A DNA stretch of 64,000 nt. It comes from JBJFCE01 sp051888775. GTDB lineage: Bacteria; Bacillota; Clostridia; Lachnospirales; Lachnospiraceae. The notes beneath the pieces are model-generated. The model saw only the letters and a program-made list of their open reading frames with translations, had not been told where the DNA came from and searched no databases. The translations under genes and the position numbers were made by a program. The stretch spans positions 1 through 64,000 of the forward strand of contig JBJFCE010000017.1 in the NCBI GenBank assembly GCA_051888775.1, in the 5' to 3' direction. The number at the start of each line of letters is the position of its first letter. Within the stretch, counting starts at the first letter, position 1. This document shows, piece by piece, positions 17,636-25,882 of this stretch.

Positions 17636-20272
17636 TTATTCCACATAGGTATCATACAACGAGCAGACAACCAGACGCTTCTGCATATCTGCCGCATCCG
17701 CAAACGCCCCACTCCAGATATCTTTTTTCTCTACACGAAGTATCCGCTCATCTGCGCTCGTCAGATTGATGCAGTTATCGCTGAAGATCACATCCGCATC
17801 CGCAAAATCCAGATTCACAAACGGTGCATACACATCGCTCTGTAACAGGATCTCAAAGTATTTCTCCTGTTCTGTCACCTGTGTCCGGATGGTCGGTTTT
17901 TGCAGTTTCATATATTTATAAGGAAGCAGCGCTTCGCTCTCATACTGTACCTGCACCTCACCATGGCTGTCGGTCACCTCAAAGACCGCTTCCACAAACA
18001 CTTCATCCCTTGCATATCTTCCGTCAGCACTCACCTTATGTGCAGGAATGCGGCTCGTCTTCTGCTCCTGAGATAACAGAGCCGCATAATCATCCTCTGC
18101 CAGTTTCACAGCCGTAAACGGAGCAACCTCCGCTTCCACACTGACAGATTTTATACATGCAAATGCCATCGTCTTAAGCGAGATCGTCAGCTTTACCTTC
18201 ACTGCCTCCTGCGTTTCATTCTGATAATGTGCCGCTGCTTTTGTAAAGTATCCTTCCGCATCTGCCACACGGACAAGGCTGCCCGCACAGGGCGCATAGA
18301 AATTCTTTGCCATGTACTGTAACGGCTTCCAGCGTCCGTAATAATCGATGCTTGCCCAGGATGCCACGGGCCAGTTGTCATTGATCTGCCAGTACAGGGT
18401 ACCCATACAGCGTCCTCTGTTCCTGCGCCAGTGCTCCACACCGCTCTTTACCGCCACTGCCTGCAATACCTGTGTCACATATAACAGGCTTTCAAAGTCC
18501 TTCGGATACCTGAAATTCTCGGACACATAATACAGCATCTTTCCGTTTGCCGCATCATTCTTCTGATGGCTTTCCATCACTCTGGAGAAAATATTGCGGT
18601 CTGCCGGTTCCGTATACGTTGCAACCGTCTTCATGCACGGAAAAGACTGGAAACCGAATTCGGAACAGAACCGGAAGAAATGGTTCTGATAATCCGAGAA
18701 CGGCAGCTGTCCGTGCCATACCGACCAATAGTGGGTATCCCCTCTGTTCGCATCATCCGGATTGTCCAGTGAACCGCCCGAAGACGGAGAGGAATGCCAG
18801 TAAAATGTTGTATCATCCGCTTCACGTACTGCTTTCGGCAGCAAATATTCAAACTGTTTGATATAATCCGCACGGATATACGGCGTCTCATGCTCAAAAT
18901 CCGGCCAATGATACCATGCCGATTCAATCTCATTATTTCCGCACCACAGCGCAAGGCTTGCGTGATGTCTTAATCTTACCACATTATCCTTCGTTTCGGC
19001 TACGATATTCTGCTCAAATGCTTCGGTAACATCATAAGCATTGCAGGCATACATCAAATCCTGCCATACCATCAGACCGTAACGGTCGCACAGATCATAA
19101 AACGTATCGGAAGGATAGTAGCCGCCGCCCCAGACACGCATTGTATTATAATTCGCCCTTGCCGCACTGGAAATCAGATATTCAATACGCTCCGGTGTGA
19201 TTCTGGAATAGATGCAGTCCTCCGGGATATAATTGGCCCCCTTGGAAAAGATCTTCACGCCGTTTACCTGAAAGCAGAATTCACTGCCCCATTCATCCGC
19301 ATCCTGACTCACGGTCAGAGTTCTCAGACCGATCGTGTAGACACGGCTGTCGATCGGTGCAAGCTTTGCAATCTCCGCTGCCGCTTTTCCTCCCGCCAGT
19401 ACCCCTGCCGGTTTCAGGTTCACAGTCAGATCATACAGATTCTGATCGCCGATACCGTTGGGCCACCAGAGCTTCGGCTTCTCCACGGGAATCTCTACCG
19501 TGATATGATCCTGCCCCGCCATCACGATCGCGGTCTTTGCCTGCAGTTCTACCGGCGGAAGCTTCTGTCCGTTAAACCATGAAGGTACGAGTGTTAAAGA
19601 AACTTTATACATCGACTCCGTATCAATCTGTAACCGGATGTCTGTCTTGACAACCACCGTCCCGTTTTCATGGATCTGATGAATACGCACATCCGCAATT
19701 CTGGCATCCGAATAGCACTCTAACTGAATGTCTCTCCAGATTCCCGCATCCGGGAGCTGTGCACCCCAATCCCAGCCAAACATGGAATGTGCTTTACGAA
19801 GATACTGATTGCCCTTCATGCAGCCGCACGGAATGACCGTGATCTCCTTGCCGGGTGCCGGCTGATAATCCTCGATATATTGTAAGGCAGAAGCAAATAC
19901 GATACGGATTGTATTGCTGCCTTCTTTCAGATAATCCTTCACACAGAAACGATAGGTCCTGTGCATATTTTCGGTCTTTGCTACTTCCTGTTCATTGATA
20001 TAGATCGTTGCTAAGGTATCCAGGCCGAAGCAGACCAAATCCACATGCTGATGTGACAGTTGCTCTGATGTCACCTCAAAGCTTCTTTCAAACTCATAGT
20101 CTTTCCAGAACAATTCTCTGATCTCATATTCGTTGTCGCGGTAATACGGATCCGGAATTGCTTTTGCATCCGTCAGCGCAGAAAGCACGGAACCCGGCAC
20201 CGTCACCGGATACGTCTGCCCGCTTCCGACTTCTCCTACCTTCCATTCACCGTTTAAAGTCAATGTTTCCAT
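17636..20272 (-). CDS. GH2 beta-mannosidase
   Basis: 878 residues without a signal peptide. The order is jelly-roll domain (about 1-190), immunoglobulin-like domain (about 190-320), TIM barrel (about 320-620) and C-terminal beta domains. The acid/base Glu448 in WCGNNEIE and nucleophile Glu538 in SEFGFQSFP, with IPDPYYRDNEYE and MRVWGGGYY, are characteristic of GH2 beta-mannosidases and not of beta-galactosidases. It removes mannose from the non-reducing end of beta-1,4-manno-oligosaccharides. It lies between lacI and the GH36 gene and is probably the first enzyme gene of that operon. Confidence 0.92.
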   Translation of the reverse strand: METLTLNGEWKVGEVGSGQTYPVTVPGSVLSALTDAKAIPDPYYRDNEYEIRELFWKDYEFERSFEVTSEQLSHQHVDLVCFGLDTLATIYINEQEVAKTENMHRTYRFCVKDYLKEGSNTIRIVFASALQYIEDYQPAPGKEITVIPCGCMKGNQYLRKAHSMFGWDWGAQLPDAGIWRDIQLECYSDARIADVRIHQIHENGTVVVKTDIRLQIDTESMYKVSLTLVPSWFNGQKLPPVELQAKTAIVMAGQDHITVEIPVEKPKLWWPNGIGDQNLYDLTVNLKPAGVLAGGKAAAEIAKLAPIDSRVYTIGLRTLTVSQDADEWGSEFCFQVNGVKIFSKGANYIPEDCIYSRITPERIEYLISSAARANYNTMRVWGGGYYPSDTFYDLCDRYGLMVWQDLMYACNAYDVTEAFEQNIVAETKDNVVRLRHHASLALWCGNNEIESAWYHWPDFEHETPYIRADYIKQFEYLLPKAVREADDTTFYWHSSPSSGGSLDNPDDANRGDTHYWSVWHGQLPFSDYQNHFFRFCSEFGFQSFPCMKTVATYTEPADRNIFSRVMESHQKNDAANGKMLYYVSENFRYPKDFESLLYVTQVLQAVAVKSGVEHWRRNRGRCMGTLYWQINDNWPVASWASIDYYGRWKPLQYMAKNFYAPCAGSLVRVADAEGYFTKAAAHYQNETQEAVKVKLTISLKTMAFACIKSVSVEAEVAPFTAVKLAEDDYAALLSQEQKTSRIPAHKVSADGRYARDEVFVEAVFEVTDSHGEVQVQYESEALLPYKYMKLQKPTIRTQVTEQEKYFEILLQSDVYAPFVNLDFADADVIFSDNCINLTSADERILRVEKKDIWSGAFADAADMQKRLVVCSLYDTYVE

Positions 20273-20331
20273 GTCTCCTCCATCCCAAAAGCGGTATGCA
20301 TCTCCGCCTCTTTCTCTTTTCTTGCTTTATT

Positions 20332-21339
20332 CTATAGATCCGGATAACTTCGCACCGTAATAAGCGCATGCTCCATCGGCTCATGAATCCGATCCAGTAC
20401 GGACTTGGCCAGCCGCCTGCCCAGATCCTCTTTATTCACATCCACACTGTAGATATCCTGTCTGAAAAATCCCGGCTCTATCGTATGGTCAAAGCCTGTC
20501 AGAACCAGTCTTGCTTCCAGTTCCGGGCTTCTTTTATACAACGCCGAAGCAACACTCTTGGCAATTGCATCATTGGCGCAGACATAGACCTCCGGAAAGC
20601 TTTCCATCTCATTGACAAGGCGTTCCACTACGGCATAATCATAATAATCACCTTCCACCTTGTCTGTATAACAATACCGCTCCTCCGGCTCAATCCCGTT
20701 TTTCCAAAGCGTATGTACATATCCGTCATAACGGTCATGGATCGACTTTGTCCCATCCGGATAACCGATATAGCCAAATCTCCGGTAACCCCGGTCGATC
20801 AGCTCCTGCACCATATGCTCCATTGCCGACCACCCTTCAGAATACACGACATCCCCGTATTCCAGATAAGGATCAAGATACGGCGGTGCGTCAAAAAACG
20901 CAATCGGCAGCCCTGCCTGTGACATTTCCTTTACAAACGCGATTGGGAAAACACTCAAAAAAATCATCCCTGCCACATCCGGTGCCAGCATGGCTTTCAT
21001 CTCACCCGCATCCGGCTTTTGCTCATCCACAATATGTAACAGCATTCGATAACCCTTGGCATTCAGCTCATCACTGATTCCTGCCAGAATCAGATTCCAG
21101 AACTGTTCCTGACTTCGACCGGACAGTACCAGAACCGCTCTTCCGTCTTTTTCGATCCGTATACCGCGTAACTGCTCCAAATGCTCCCTGGTCAACTTTG
21201 CATAGCCCATCTTCTGTGCAGTCTGAAGCACAGACATTTTCGTCTCATAAGAAACTGCTCCGTCATTCAGAGCCTTTGCAACGGTGTTTCTGGACAGTTG
21301 CATCTTCTGTGCAATATCCTGTATTGTAACCTTTTTCAT
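20332..21339 (-). CDS. LacI/GalR-family transcriptional regulator of the mannan locus
   Basis: 335 residues starting at the ATG at 21339, chosen because GAAGGAG lies seven bases upstream. The N-terminal helix-turn-helix VTIQDIAQKMQLSRNTVAKALN is followed by the hinge and a periplasmic-binding-like sensor domain (AVLVLSGRSQEQFWNLILAGI ... VLTGFDHTIEPGF). A longer reading frame that extends through the N-run is an artefact of the duplicated contig ends. The gene is 59 bp upstream of the GH2 gene, so it probably leads the operon and regulates it in response to a mannan-derived sugar. A candidate self-operator lies at 21555-21578. Confidence 0.93.
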   Translation of the reverse strand: MKKVTIQDIAQKMQLSRNTVAKALNDGAVSYETKMSVLQTAQKMGYAKLTREHLEQLRGIRIEKDGRAVLVLSGRSQEQFWNLILAGISDELNAKGYRMLLHIVDEQKPDAGEMKAMLAPDVAGMIFLSVFPIAFVKEMSQAGLPIAFFDAPPYLDPYLEYGDVVYSEGWSAMEHMVQELIDRGYRRFGYIGYPDGTKSIHDRYDGYVHTLWKNGIEPEERYCYTDKVEGDYYDYAVVERLVNEMESFPEVYVCANDAIAKSVASALYKRSPELEARLVLTGFDHTIEPGFFRQDIYSVDVNKEDLGRRLAKSVLDRIHEPMEHALITVRSYPDL

Positions 21340-21364
21340 TTTCCGCTCCTTCCCCATGATTTTT

Positions 21365-21464
21365 NNNNNNNNNNNNNNNNNNNNNNNNNNNNNNNNNNNN
21401 NNNNNNNNNNNNNNNNNNNNNNNNNNNNNNNNNNNNNNNNNNNNNNNNNNNNNNNNNNNNNNNN
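21365..21464. other. Assembly gap (100 N) between overlapping contig ends
   Basis: The 55 bases before the gap (21310-21364) are identical to the 55 bases after it (21465-21519). Such an exact overlap of k-mer size is what an unmerged contig join leaves. The real sequence probably has one copy of this stretch and no missing DNA, so the duplicated start of lacI at 21494 should not be annotated as a second gene. Confidence 0.85.
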
Positions 21465-21538
21465 TGCAATATCCTGTATTGTAACCTTTTTCATTTTCCG
21501 CTCCTTCCCCATGATTTTTTACCTTCCCCATTGCTTTT

Positions 21539-21578
21539 ATAGTAAAAAAAAGCATGCAAAATGTCAATTTATTTTGCA
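21539..21578 (-). promoter_or_regulatory. Candidate lacI promoter with overlapping inverted repeat
   Basis: On the minus strand a perfect TTGACA (21562-21567) is followed after 17 bp by TACTAT (21539-21544). The inverted repeat TGCAAAAT (21555-21562) / ATTTTGCA (21571-21578) brackets the -35 box and could be the regulator's own operator. It lacks the central CG of typical LacI operators. The rest of 21579-21904 is AT-rich and holds no gene; a TATAAT at 21862-21867 may serve the XRE gene on the plus strand. Confidence 0.5.
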
Positions 21579-21904
21579 CGCTTTTTGCACTCACAAATGC
21601 ACAATATTGCGTCTTTGTTTTTGTGCATTTTTACCGTCTCCAAATTTATTCTGAATGCCTTTCCGATAATACAGTTTCCGGCTGTAATCTTACTTTCATA
21701 CTCTGCTCTTTATTGCACAACTTCCCTCTGTATCGCAGTTATTTCTCTATATAAAGATACAAACTCCCTATTTCAAAACTTTTTTCACTTTTTAAAGATT
21801 TAAAATCTCTATATTGGTTGAATCTAAGATTGTGAATCTCTTTATTTTGTTTTATCTCTACTATAATAAGAAGAAAGTTATGTATTTGCAAACAGAGGTG
21901 CCCC

Positions 21905-22231
21905 ATGAGTGATTATTGTTACCGTCAGGAATTCCGGCAACGTCTAAGTGAATTACGCATCCATCAAGGTATATCCGCAAGGGATATGAGCCTGTCTCTC
22001 GGTCTGAGCGAAGGCTATATCAACAAGGTTGAAAACGGAAAGATGCTTCCTACCATGAGCACTTTCTTTGAAATTTGTGATTATCTGGACATTACACCAC
22101 AAGAATTTTTTGATTATCAGGAAGCTTCTCCTCTGGAAATCCACATTGCGATAGAGGAAATGAATAAGATGAATCCGGAACAGCGTGACCGCCTGATCCG
22201 GATCATGAAAGATATCAATCAGAACCGTTAA
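21905..22231 (+). CDS. XRE-family helix-turn-helix regulator
   Basis: 108 residues. A Cro/cI-type helix-turn-helix covers about 9-65 (RLSELRIHQGISARDMSLSLGLSEGYINKVENGKMLPTMSTFFEICDYLDITPQEFF). The C-terminal 35 residues look helical and may dimerise. It is a lone gene on the plus strand with AGAGGTG before the ATG. Its 3' end overlaps the end of the convergent gene by 17 bp. The target is unknown; it resembles small household regulators common in Lachnospiraceae, without phage genes nearby. Confidence 0.85.
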   Translation: MSDYCYRQEFRQRLSELRIHQGISARDMSLSLGLSEGYINKVENGKMLPTMSTFFEICDYLDITPQEFFDYQEASPLEIHIAIEEMNKMNPEQRDRLIRIMKDINQNR

Positions 22232-23018
22232 TCCAATATGCCGGATATTCCGTATCCAGCATCTGTTTCAGTTCATCAAAATGCGCCAGCATTTCCTCCA
22301 TACGTGTATGCTTGGAAAACATAAGATACAGACTCTTTACCCATCCATAGTGTCGTAGCATCGGGCCGACAACTTCATATCCCAGCTCATACGGATACAC
22401 TTCTCTGCAGGCACGAAGAAGTGCAATCAAATGCATCGCTTCCGGCACCGCCTCTGTCGTTTGTTTTTTCACTTCTATCCGTACACGTTTCAGCACCTTC
22501 GGAATCACCTTTTCCACTACTTCGTGAATTGTCTCCTGCTGTACATCTTCTACTCCGATTTGTTTCCACATAAAATAAAGACCCGAATATTCCGCTTTAT
22601 GTTCGATCCAATCGTGCATCAATTGATCCCGCTCATCTGATATAAGCAATTCCGGTGTGCAATTTCTATTCGTTTTTCGGGCATATAATATCAGCAGTCT
22701 TGTGCGTGTCAGTTCATAGCCAAGTGCACCCACATATTCAAGATCCGCCTCCTCTATACACCGCAGGACATAGTCCTCATCCATATAGCACAGAAAACGA
22801 TCTTCCGGAGTTTTGGGAAATACCAGTCTGGTATGCCGCTTCTTTCCTTTCGGAAGTCGTAACCCCAAAACGTCCTCGGCTCCTCTTTTTCTGATCGTGG
22901 CGTTCGTTACCAGCCGAAATTCGATCGGAAGCTGTGCTTCTCCCGCTTCTTCACAATAGCTTGCGATCAGTTGATGGAGTTTATCCTCTGCCTCGGAGTT
23001 TTTTGTTTTGCTTTCCAT
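22215..23018 (-). CDS. Protein of unknown function, 267 residues
   Basis: I do not recognise a family. The protein is soluble and charged, with no signal peptide or membrane helix. A central segment VEKVIPKVLKRVRIEVKKQT is amphipathic, and the C-terminus (MFSKHTRMEEMLAHFDELKQMLDTEYPAYWI) looks helical. A reasonable AGGTG site precedes the ATG at 23018. Its last 17 bases overlap the convergent XRE gene on the other strand, so antisense interplay between the two messages is possible. Coding quality looks good across the whole length. Confidence 0.65.
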   Translation of the reverse strand: MESKTKNSEAEDKLHQLIASYCEEAGEAQLPIEFRLVTNATIRKRGAEDVLGLRLPKGKKRHTRLVFPKTPEDRFLCYMDEDYVLRCIEEADLEYVGALGYELTRTRLLILYARKTNRNCTPELLISDERDQLMHDWIEHKAEYSGLYFMWKQIGVEDVQQETIHEVVEKVIPKVLKRVRIEVKKQTTEAVPEAMHLIALLRACREVYPYELGYEVVGPMLRHYGWVKSLYLMFSKHTRMEEMLAHFDELKQMLDTEYPAYWINGSD

Positions 23019-23095
23019 TGGTTCACCTGCTTTTTATCCTTTAAATCGATTTATTTGAATTTTTGATTCATTTGTAGTTTATTTTTCATAAAACA

Positions 23096-23119
23096 GGGAG
23101 TTCCGTTTATGGAACTCCC
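23096..23119 (-). terminator. Terminator-like hairpin after the BlaR1-type gene
   Basis: GGGAGTTCC (23096-23104) and GGAACTCCC (23111-23119) form a perfect 9-bp stem with a 6-nt loop, followed on the minus strand by TGTTTTATG. It lies 60 bp past the stop of the BlaR1-type gene. Confidence 0.65.
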
Positions 23120-23179
23120 GTGAGGGCATTATAACTCTTTACGGCAAAATTGCCATAGAATGTCCATTTTGACAATGCA

Positions 23180-24586
23180 TTATCTGATATAAGAAGCCTC
23201 TACTCGTACTTCTACATCGCTGACATTTTCCACATAAAAACGATATAATCCAGAATGTTCAATAGTGTAAGAACCACCTGCAGAACCCGAACAATTCATA
23301 TAATACTGTGTTCCATCCTGATATTGGACTCCGATACGAACTGTCTTACCGCTTGGCGTAGATTTTGCAGATATGCTAATCGTATCTCCTACACTCATGC
23401 TAAAATTCCCTGTCGTATATTTTGAACCTGCAGGCACCGACCAATCAATATTGTTTGTTGTTCGTGCAACCACTACAGTATCCATAATCGTTGTTGGAAC
23501 TTCAACCACATCCTCAGGCAATACTGTGTATATGACAGTTGCATCAACTCTATCCTCTATTACACGTGTCTCTTCATACCACGCATGATGCACATCTATA
23601 ATTCCATCTCCCGCTGCATATGCAGTCAAAGAACTTCCGAGCATAAATACGCATACTGTTATCGCTGCAAGACTCTTCTTCAATTTTCCTTTTATCTGAT
23701 AATTTCTCATACTTGTAACTCTCCTTCGCAATTCTGATCTTGATTTTCCCAGCCCGGCATGAAAGTCATTCTCTGCCGCATAATTTACTGTTGCTTCATT
23801 CAGAATGATTGAAAAATAAGTTTTTGCATCAAATTTTTCTTTACAATATGTACAGACACGGTTATCACAGACGCATTCCGCCATTTCTGACATACGCTTT
23901 CGCATCCAATAAGCAAACGGATTCCAAATATGGAGCAGATTGATCCAAAGAGACTGAATTTTCCACTTCATATCCTTCTGCTTACAATGAAACAGTTCAT
24001 GAACCAGAATGATATCCAGTTCCTCATCTGTATACTCGCAAAACGGAAGCACGACGCTACAATGCCGGATTCCCACCGCAAACGGAGTCATAATCAAATC
24101 ATTTCTGACAAGCGGTATTTCTTTACTGATATCCACCGTGCGAAGCGCCCGTTTATAATGCTCCAATACATGGGGATCTGTTTCCGGAACCGAACCTCTC
24201 AGTATCATTCGTAGACTTACATATTGCTTGATCCAATAGATGCTGATAGCGATTATTCCGACCATCCAGATTGTCATAACAATCATAATACCACGCATAA
24301 TGGAAGGAGACATTTCCAACATGCAATACTTAATTATTACATGCTCATTATTCCCTGCCATAGGATTCTGCAACAATTTATCCTGATACCGTATCATCAG
24401 TATAACAAACAATACCGGTAGCCAATAGGTATGCATCGTAACACGAAGCAGTTTTTCTGATAGCACGCAGTCACCGCTTAGCACTGTTTTATTAAACAGA
24501 AGCCATATCAAGAAAAAGATTGTCCCGGTCAGGCTGCTCAAAATCATTGCTATGAACAGATAATTACAAATATTAATCCAATCCAT
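23180..24586 (-). CDS. BlaR1/MecR1-type M56 membrane metallopeptidase sensor
   Basis: 468 residues. Membrane helices at about 5-35, 50-66 and 97-118 precede the zinc peptidase motif HELFH (196-200); a fourth helix lies near 310. This is the M56 topology in which ligand sensing leads to cleavage of a BlaI-type repressor. The C-terminal 130 residues are extracellular and look like a beta-sandwich (TTGNFSMSVGDTISISAKSTPSG), not the penicillin-binding domain of true BlaR1, so the signal is probably not a beta-lactam. The gene overlaps the end of the repressor gene by 14 bp, and no beta-lactamase gene is nearby. Confidence 0.9.
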   Translation of the reverse strand: MDWINICNYLFIAMILSSLTGTIFFLIWLLFNKTVLSGDCVLSEKLLRVTMHTYWLPVLFVILMIRYQDKLLQNPMAGNNEHVIIKYCMLEMSPSIMRGIMIVMTIWMVGIIAISIYWIKQYVSLRMILRGSVPETDPHVLEHYKRALRTVDISKEIPLVRNDLIMTPFAVGIRHCSVVLPFCEYTDEELDIILVHELFHCKQKDMKWKIQSLWINLLHIWNPFAYWMRKRMSEMAECVCDNRVCTYCKEKFDAKTYFSIILNEATVNYAAENDFHAGLGKSRSELRRRVTSMRNYQIKGKLKKSLAAITVCVFMLGSSLTAYAAGDGIIDVHHAWYEETRVIEDRVDATVIYTVLPEDVVEVPTTIMDTVVVARTTNNIDWSVPAGSKYTTGNFSMSVGDTISISAKSTPSGKTVRIGVQYQDGTQYYMNCSGSAGGSYTIEHSGLYRFYVENVSDVEVRVEASYIR

Positions 24587-24956
24587 CGATTAATTTTCTT
24601 ATCTTCTCCACTTCGTCCTTACGAAGCTTTCTCTCCTCGTTTAACGCGCAGATCAGATCTCCCGCATTATTATTGCCCCAAAATTCAACGCAATTTTCAA
24701 TCATCTTTTTTCCATAGGTTTTTTCGTCAACAAGACTCTGATAATAGAACGTGCGTCCGGAACGGTAAGAATTCAGGTAATTTTTTTTCACCAAACGAGC
24801 CAGAAACGTTGAGACAGTCTGTGGCTTCCACTCTTTCTGGTAAGTGGCATTCACAGCCTTCACAATATCAGGTAAGGTTAATTCTTCCGGAGAATTCCAG
24901 ATTACCTTCATTACCAACTGTTCACATTCTGTTAAATTTGTCTTATTTTTCTTCAT
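24573..24956 (-). CDS. BlaI/MecI/CopY-family transcriptional repressor
   Basis: 127 residues. A winged helix-turn-helix covers about 5-75 (LTECEQLVMKVIWNSPEELTLPDIVKAVN ... WKPQTVSTFLARLVKKNYL), ending with SYRSGRTFYYQSLV, a family hallmark close to the site cut by the partner protease. The helical C-terminus would dimerise. It is the promoter-proximal gene of a two-gene operon with the M56 sensor, and a dyad operator lies over its transcription start. The regulon beyond the operon itself cannot be read from this window. Confidence 0.93.
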   Translation of the reverse strand: MKKNKTNLTECEQLVMKVIWNSPEELTLPDIVKAVNATYQKEWKPQTVSTFLARLVKKNYLNSYRSGRTFYYQSLVDEKTYGKKMIENCVEFWGNNNAGDLICALNEERKLRKDEVEKIRKLIDGLD

Positions 24957-24982
24957 AGTTTTTCCTTTCTACAGGAACAAAA

Positions 24983-25027
24983 CTACCTATGTAACCAAAC
25001 TATAACATGTTTTCTATTTAGCTACAA
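24983..25027 (-). promoter_or_regulatory. Promoter and BlaI-type operator for the repressor-sensor operon
   Basis: On the minus strand TTGTAG (25022-25027) and TATAGT (24999-25004) are spaced by 17 bp. Just downstream, near +1, CTACCTATGTAA (24983-24994, plus strand) is a TAC...GTA dyad like those bound by BlaI/MecI proteins. The layout fits autorepression. Confidence 0.6.
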
Positions 25028-25144
25028 TCCCGTTTTGTCCAATATTTCCTCTTAATCGTTACTTTTTATATAATAGAGATTTTTAATCTCCATTACTGCA
25101 ATATTTTATTTCTACAATAGCTTTTCATTTATTCCTTATTTTCT

Positions 25145-25882
25145 CTAAGTCAGCACAAACTCTGTTGCCTCATACTGTCTGACGCGTTCCTCATAAGCAT
25201 CCCTTGCAGCTGCTTCATAGACCAGCTTCGGTTCCTCTACACCCAGCAGCTTCTGTATATAAATCGTGAAATCCGGATTTAAGATCAGCAACGGTCCCAA
25301 CGTATAGGTTCCCATAAAGTTGTTCCTGCGAACGCCCTCATATTTTGTCTCCCGGTTGATGCCGTCTCCCTTTGTTACCTCATAAAGATATTCCTTGCTG
25401 TTGTCCCCGTAGCTGTGCGTAAACTGGCTTTTAAAGCCGACCAGTCTGATATTTCCGAGCATTCCCATTACTGTATTGTTATAGCGGTTGAACATCCTGC
25501 GTTTTGCCATGTAATGAAACATACCGAGTCCTTCGATTTGGGAACCGTCTTCATTTTCGATCTTATCCCAGAATACTTCCATTGCATTTCCGGTCATTAG
25601 GAAGATCACTCCTTGCTCGATCATCTCATTAAGCTTTACAATATAAGGTCGAAGCTTATGAATGACCAGTTCCTGCTGATGCTCCGTCATTGGTCCCATA
25701 TAGATCATATCGGGTGTCTCCGTTACAAAATGCGGTTCCTCGCTTAACGCATCCTCAACATATTCAGCATCCGGCAGACACAGCTTCAGATAACGGATAT
25801 TGGCATGATCTCCATAGAGATTTGCAAATTCCGGAAACAGCGTTTCAATTCGGATTCTTTTTTCTAATCGTTCTGCGCTCAT
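25145..25882 (-). CDS. gatD: GatD-like glutamine amidotransferase subunit lacking catalytic residues
   Basis: 245 residues of the CobB/CobQ-type amidotransferase family that pairs with MurT to amidate D-Glu of lipid II. The N-terminus (LFPEFANLYGDHANIRYLK) and the GTYTLGPLLILNPDF region are diagnostic. However, the position of the catalytic Cys, normally in a CGGYQ-type motif, reads MTGNAME (Thr97), and the His of the usual GTYLHG reads Leu195 (GTYTLG). The glutaminase dyad therefore appears absent. Its ATG overlaps the stop of murT (ATGA), so they should be made together. It may be a structural subunit that uses free ammonia, or have another role. There is no sign of a frameshift. Confidence 0.85.
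   Translation of the reverse strand: MSAERLEKRIRIETLFPEFANLYGDHANIRYLKLCLPDAEYVEDALSEEPHFVTETPDMIYMGPMTEHQQELVIHKLRPYIVKLNEMIEQGVIFLMTGNAMEVFWDKIENEDGSQIEGLGMFHYMAKRRMFNRYNNTVMGMLGNIRLVGFKSQFTHSYGDNSKEYLYEVTKGDGINRETKYEGVRRNNFMGTYTLGPLLILNPDFTIYIQKLLGVEEPKLVYEAAARDAYEERVRQYEATEFVLT

Noticed and set aside
21263..21594. Extended or second LacI start around the N gap
   Set aside because: The sequence on both sides of the gap is the same 55 bp, so the second start is a copy of the first made by scaffolding.
23180..24956. Beta-lactam resistance locus
   Set aside because: Only the regulator pair is present; the sensor lacks a penicillin-binding domain and there is no beta-lactamase or PBP gene nearby.
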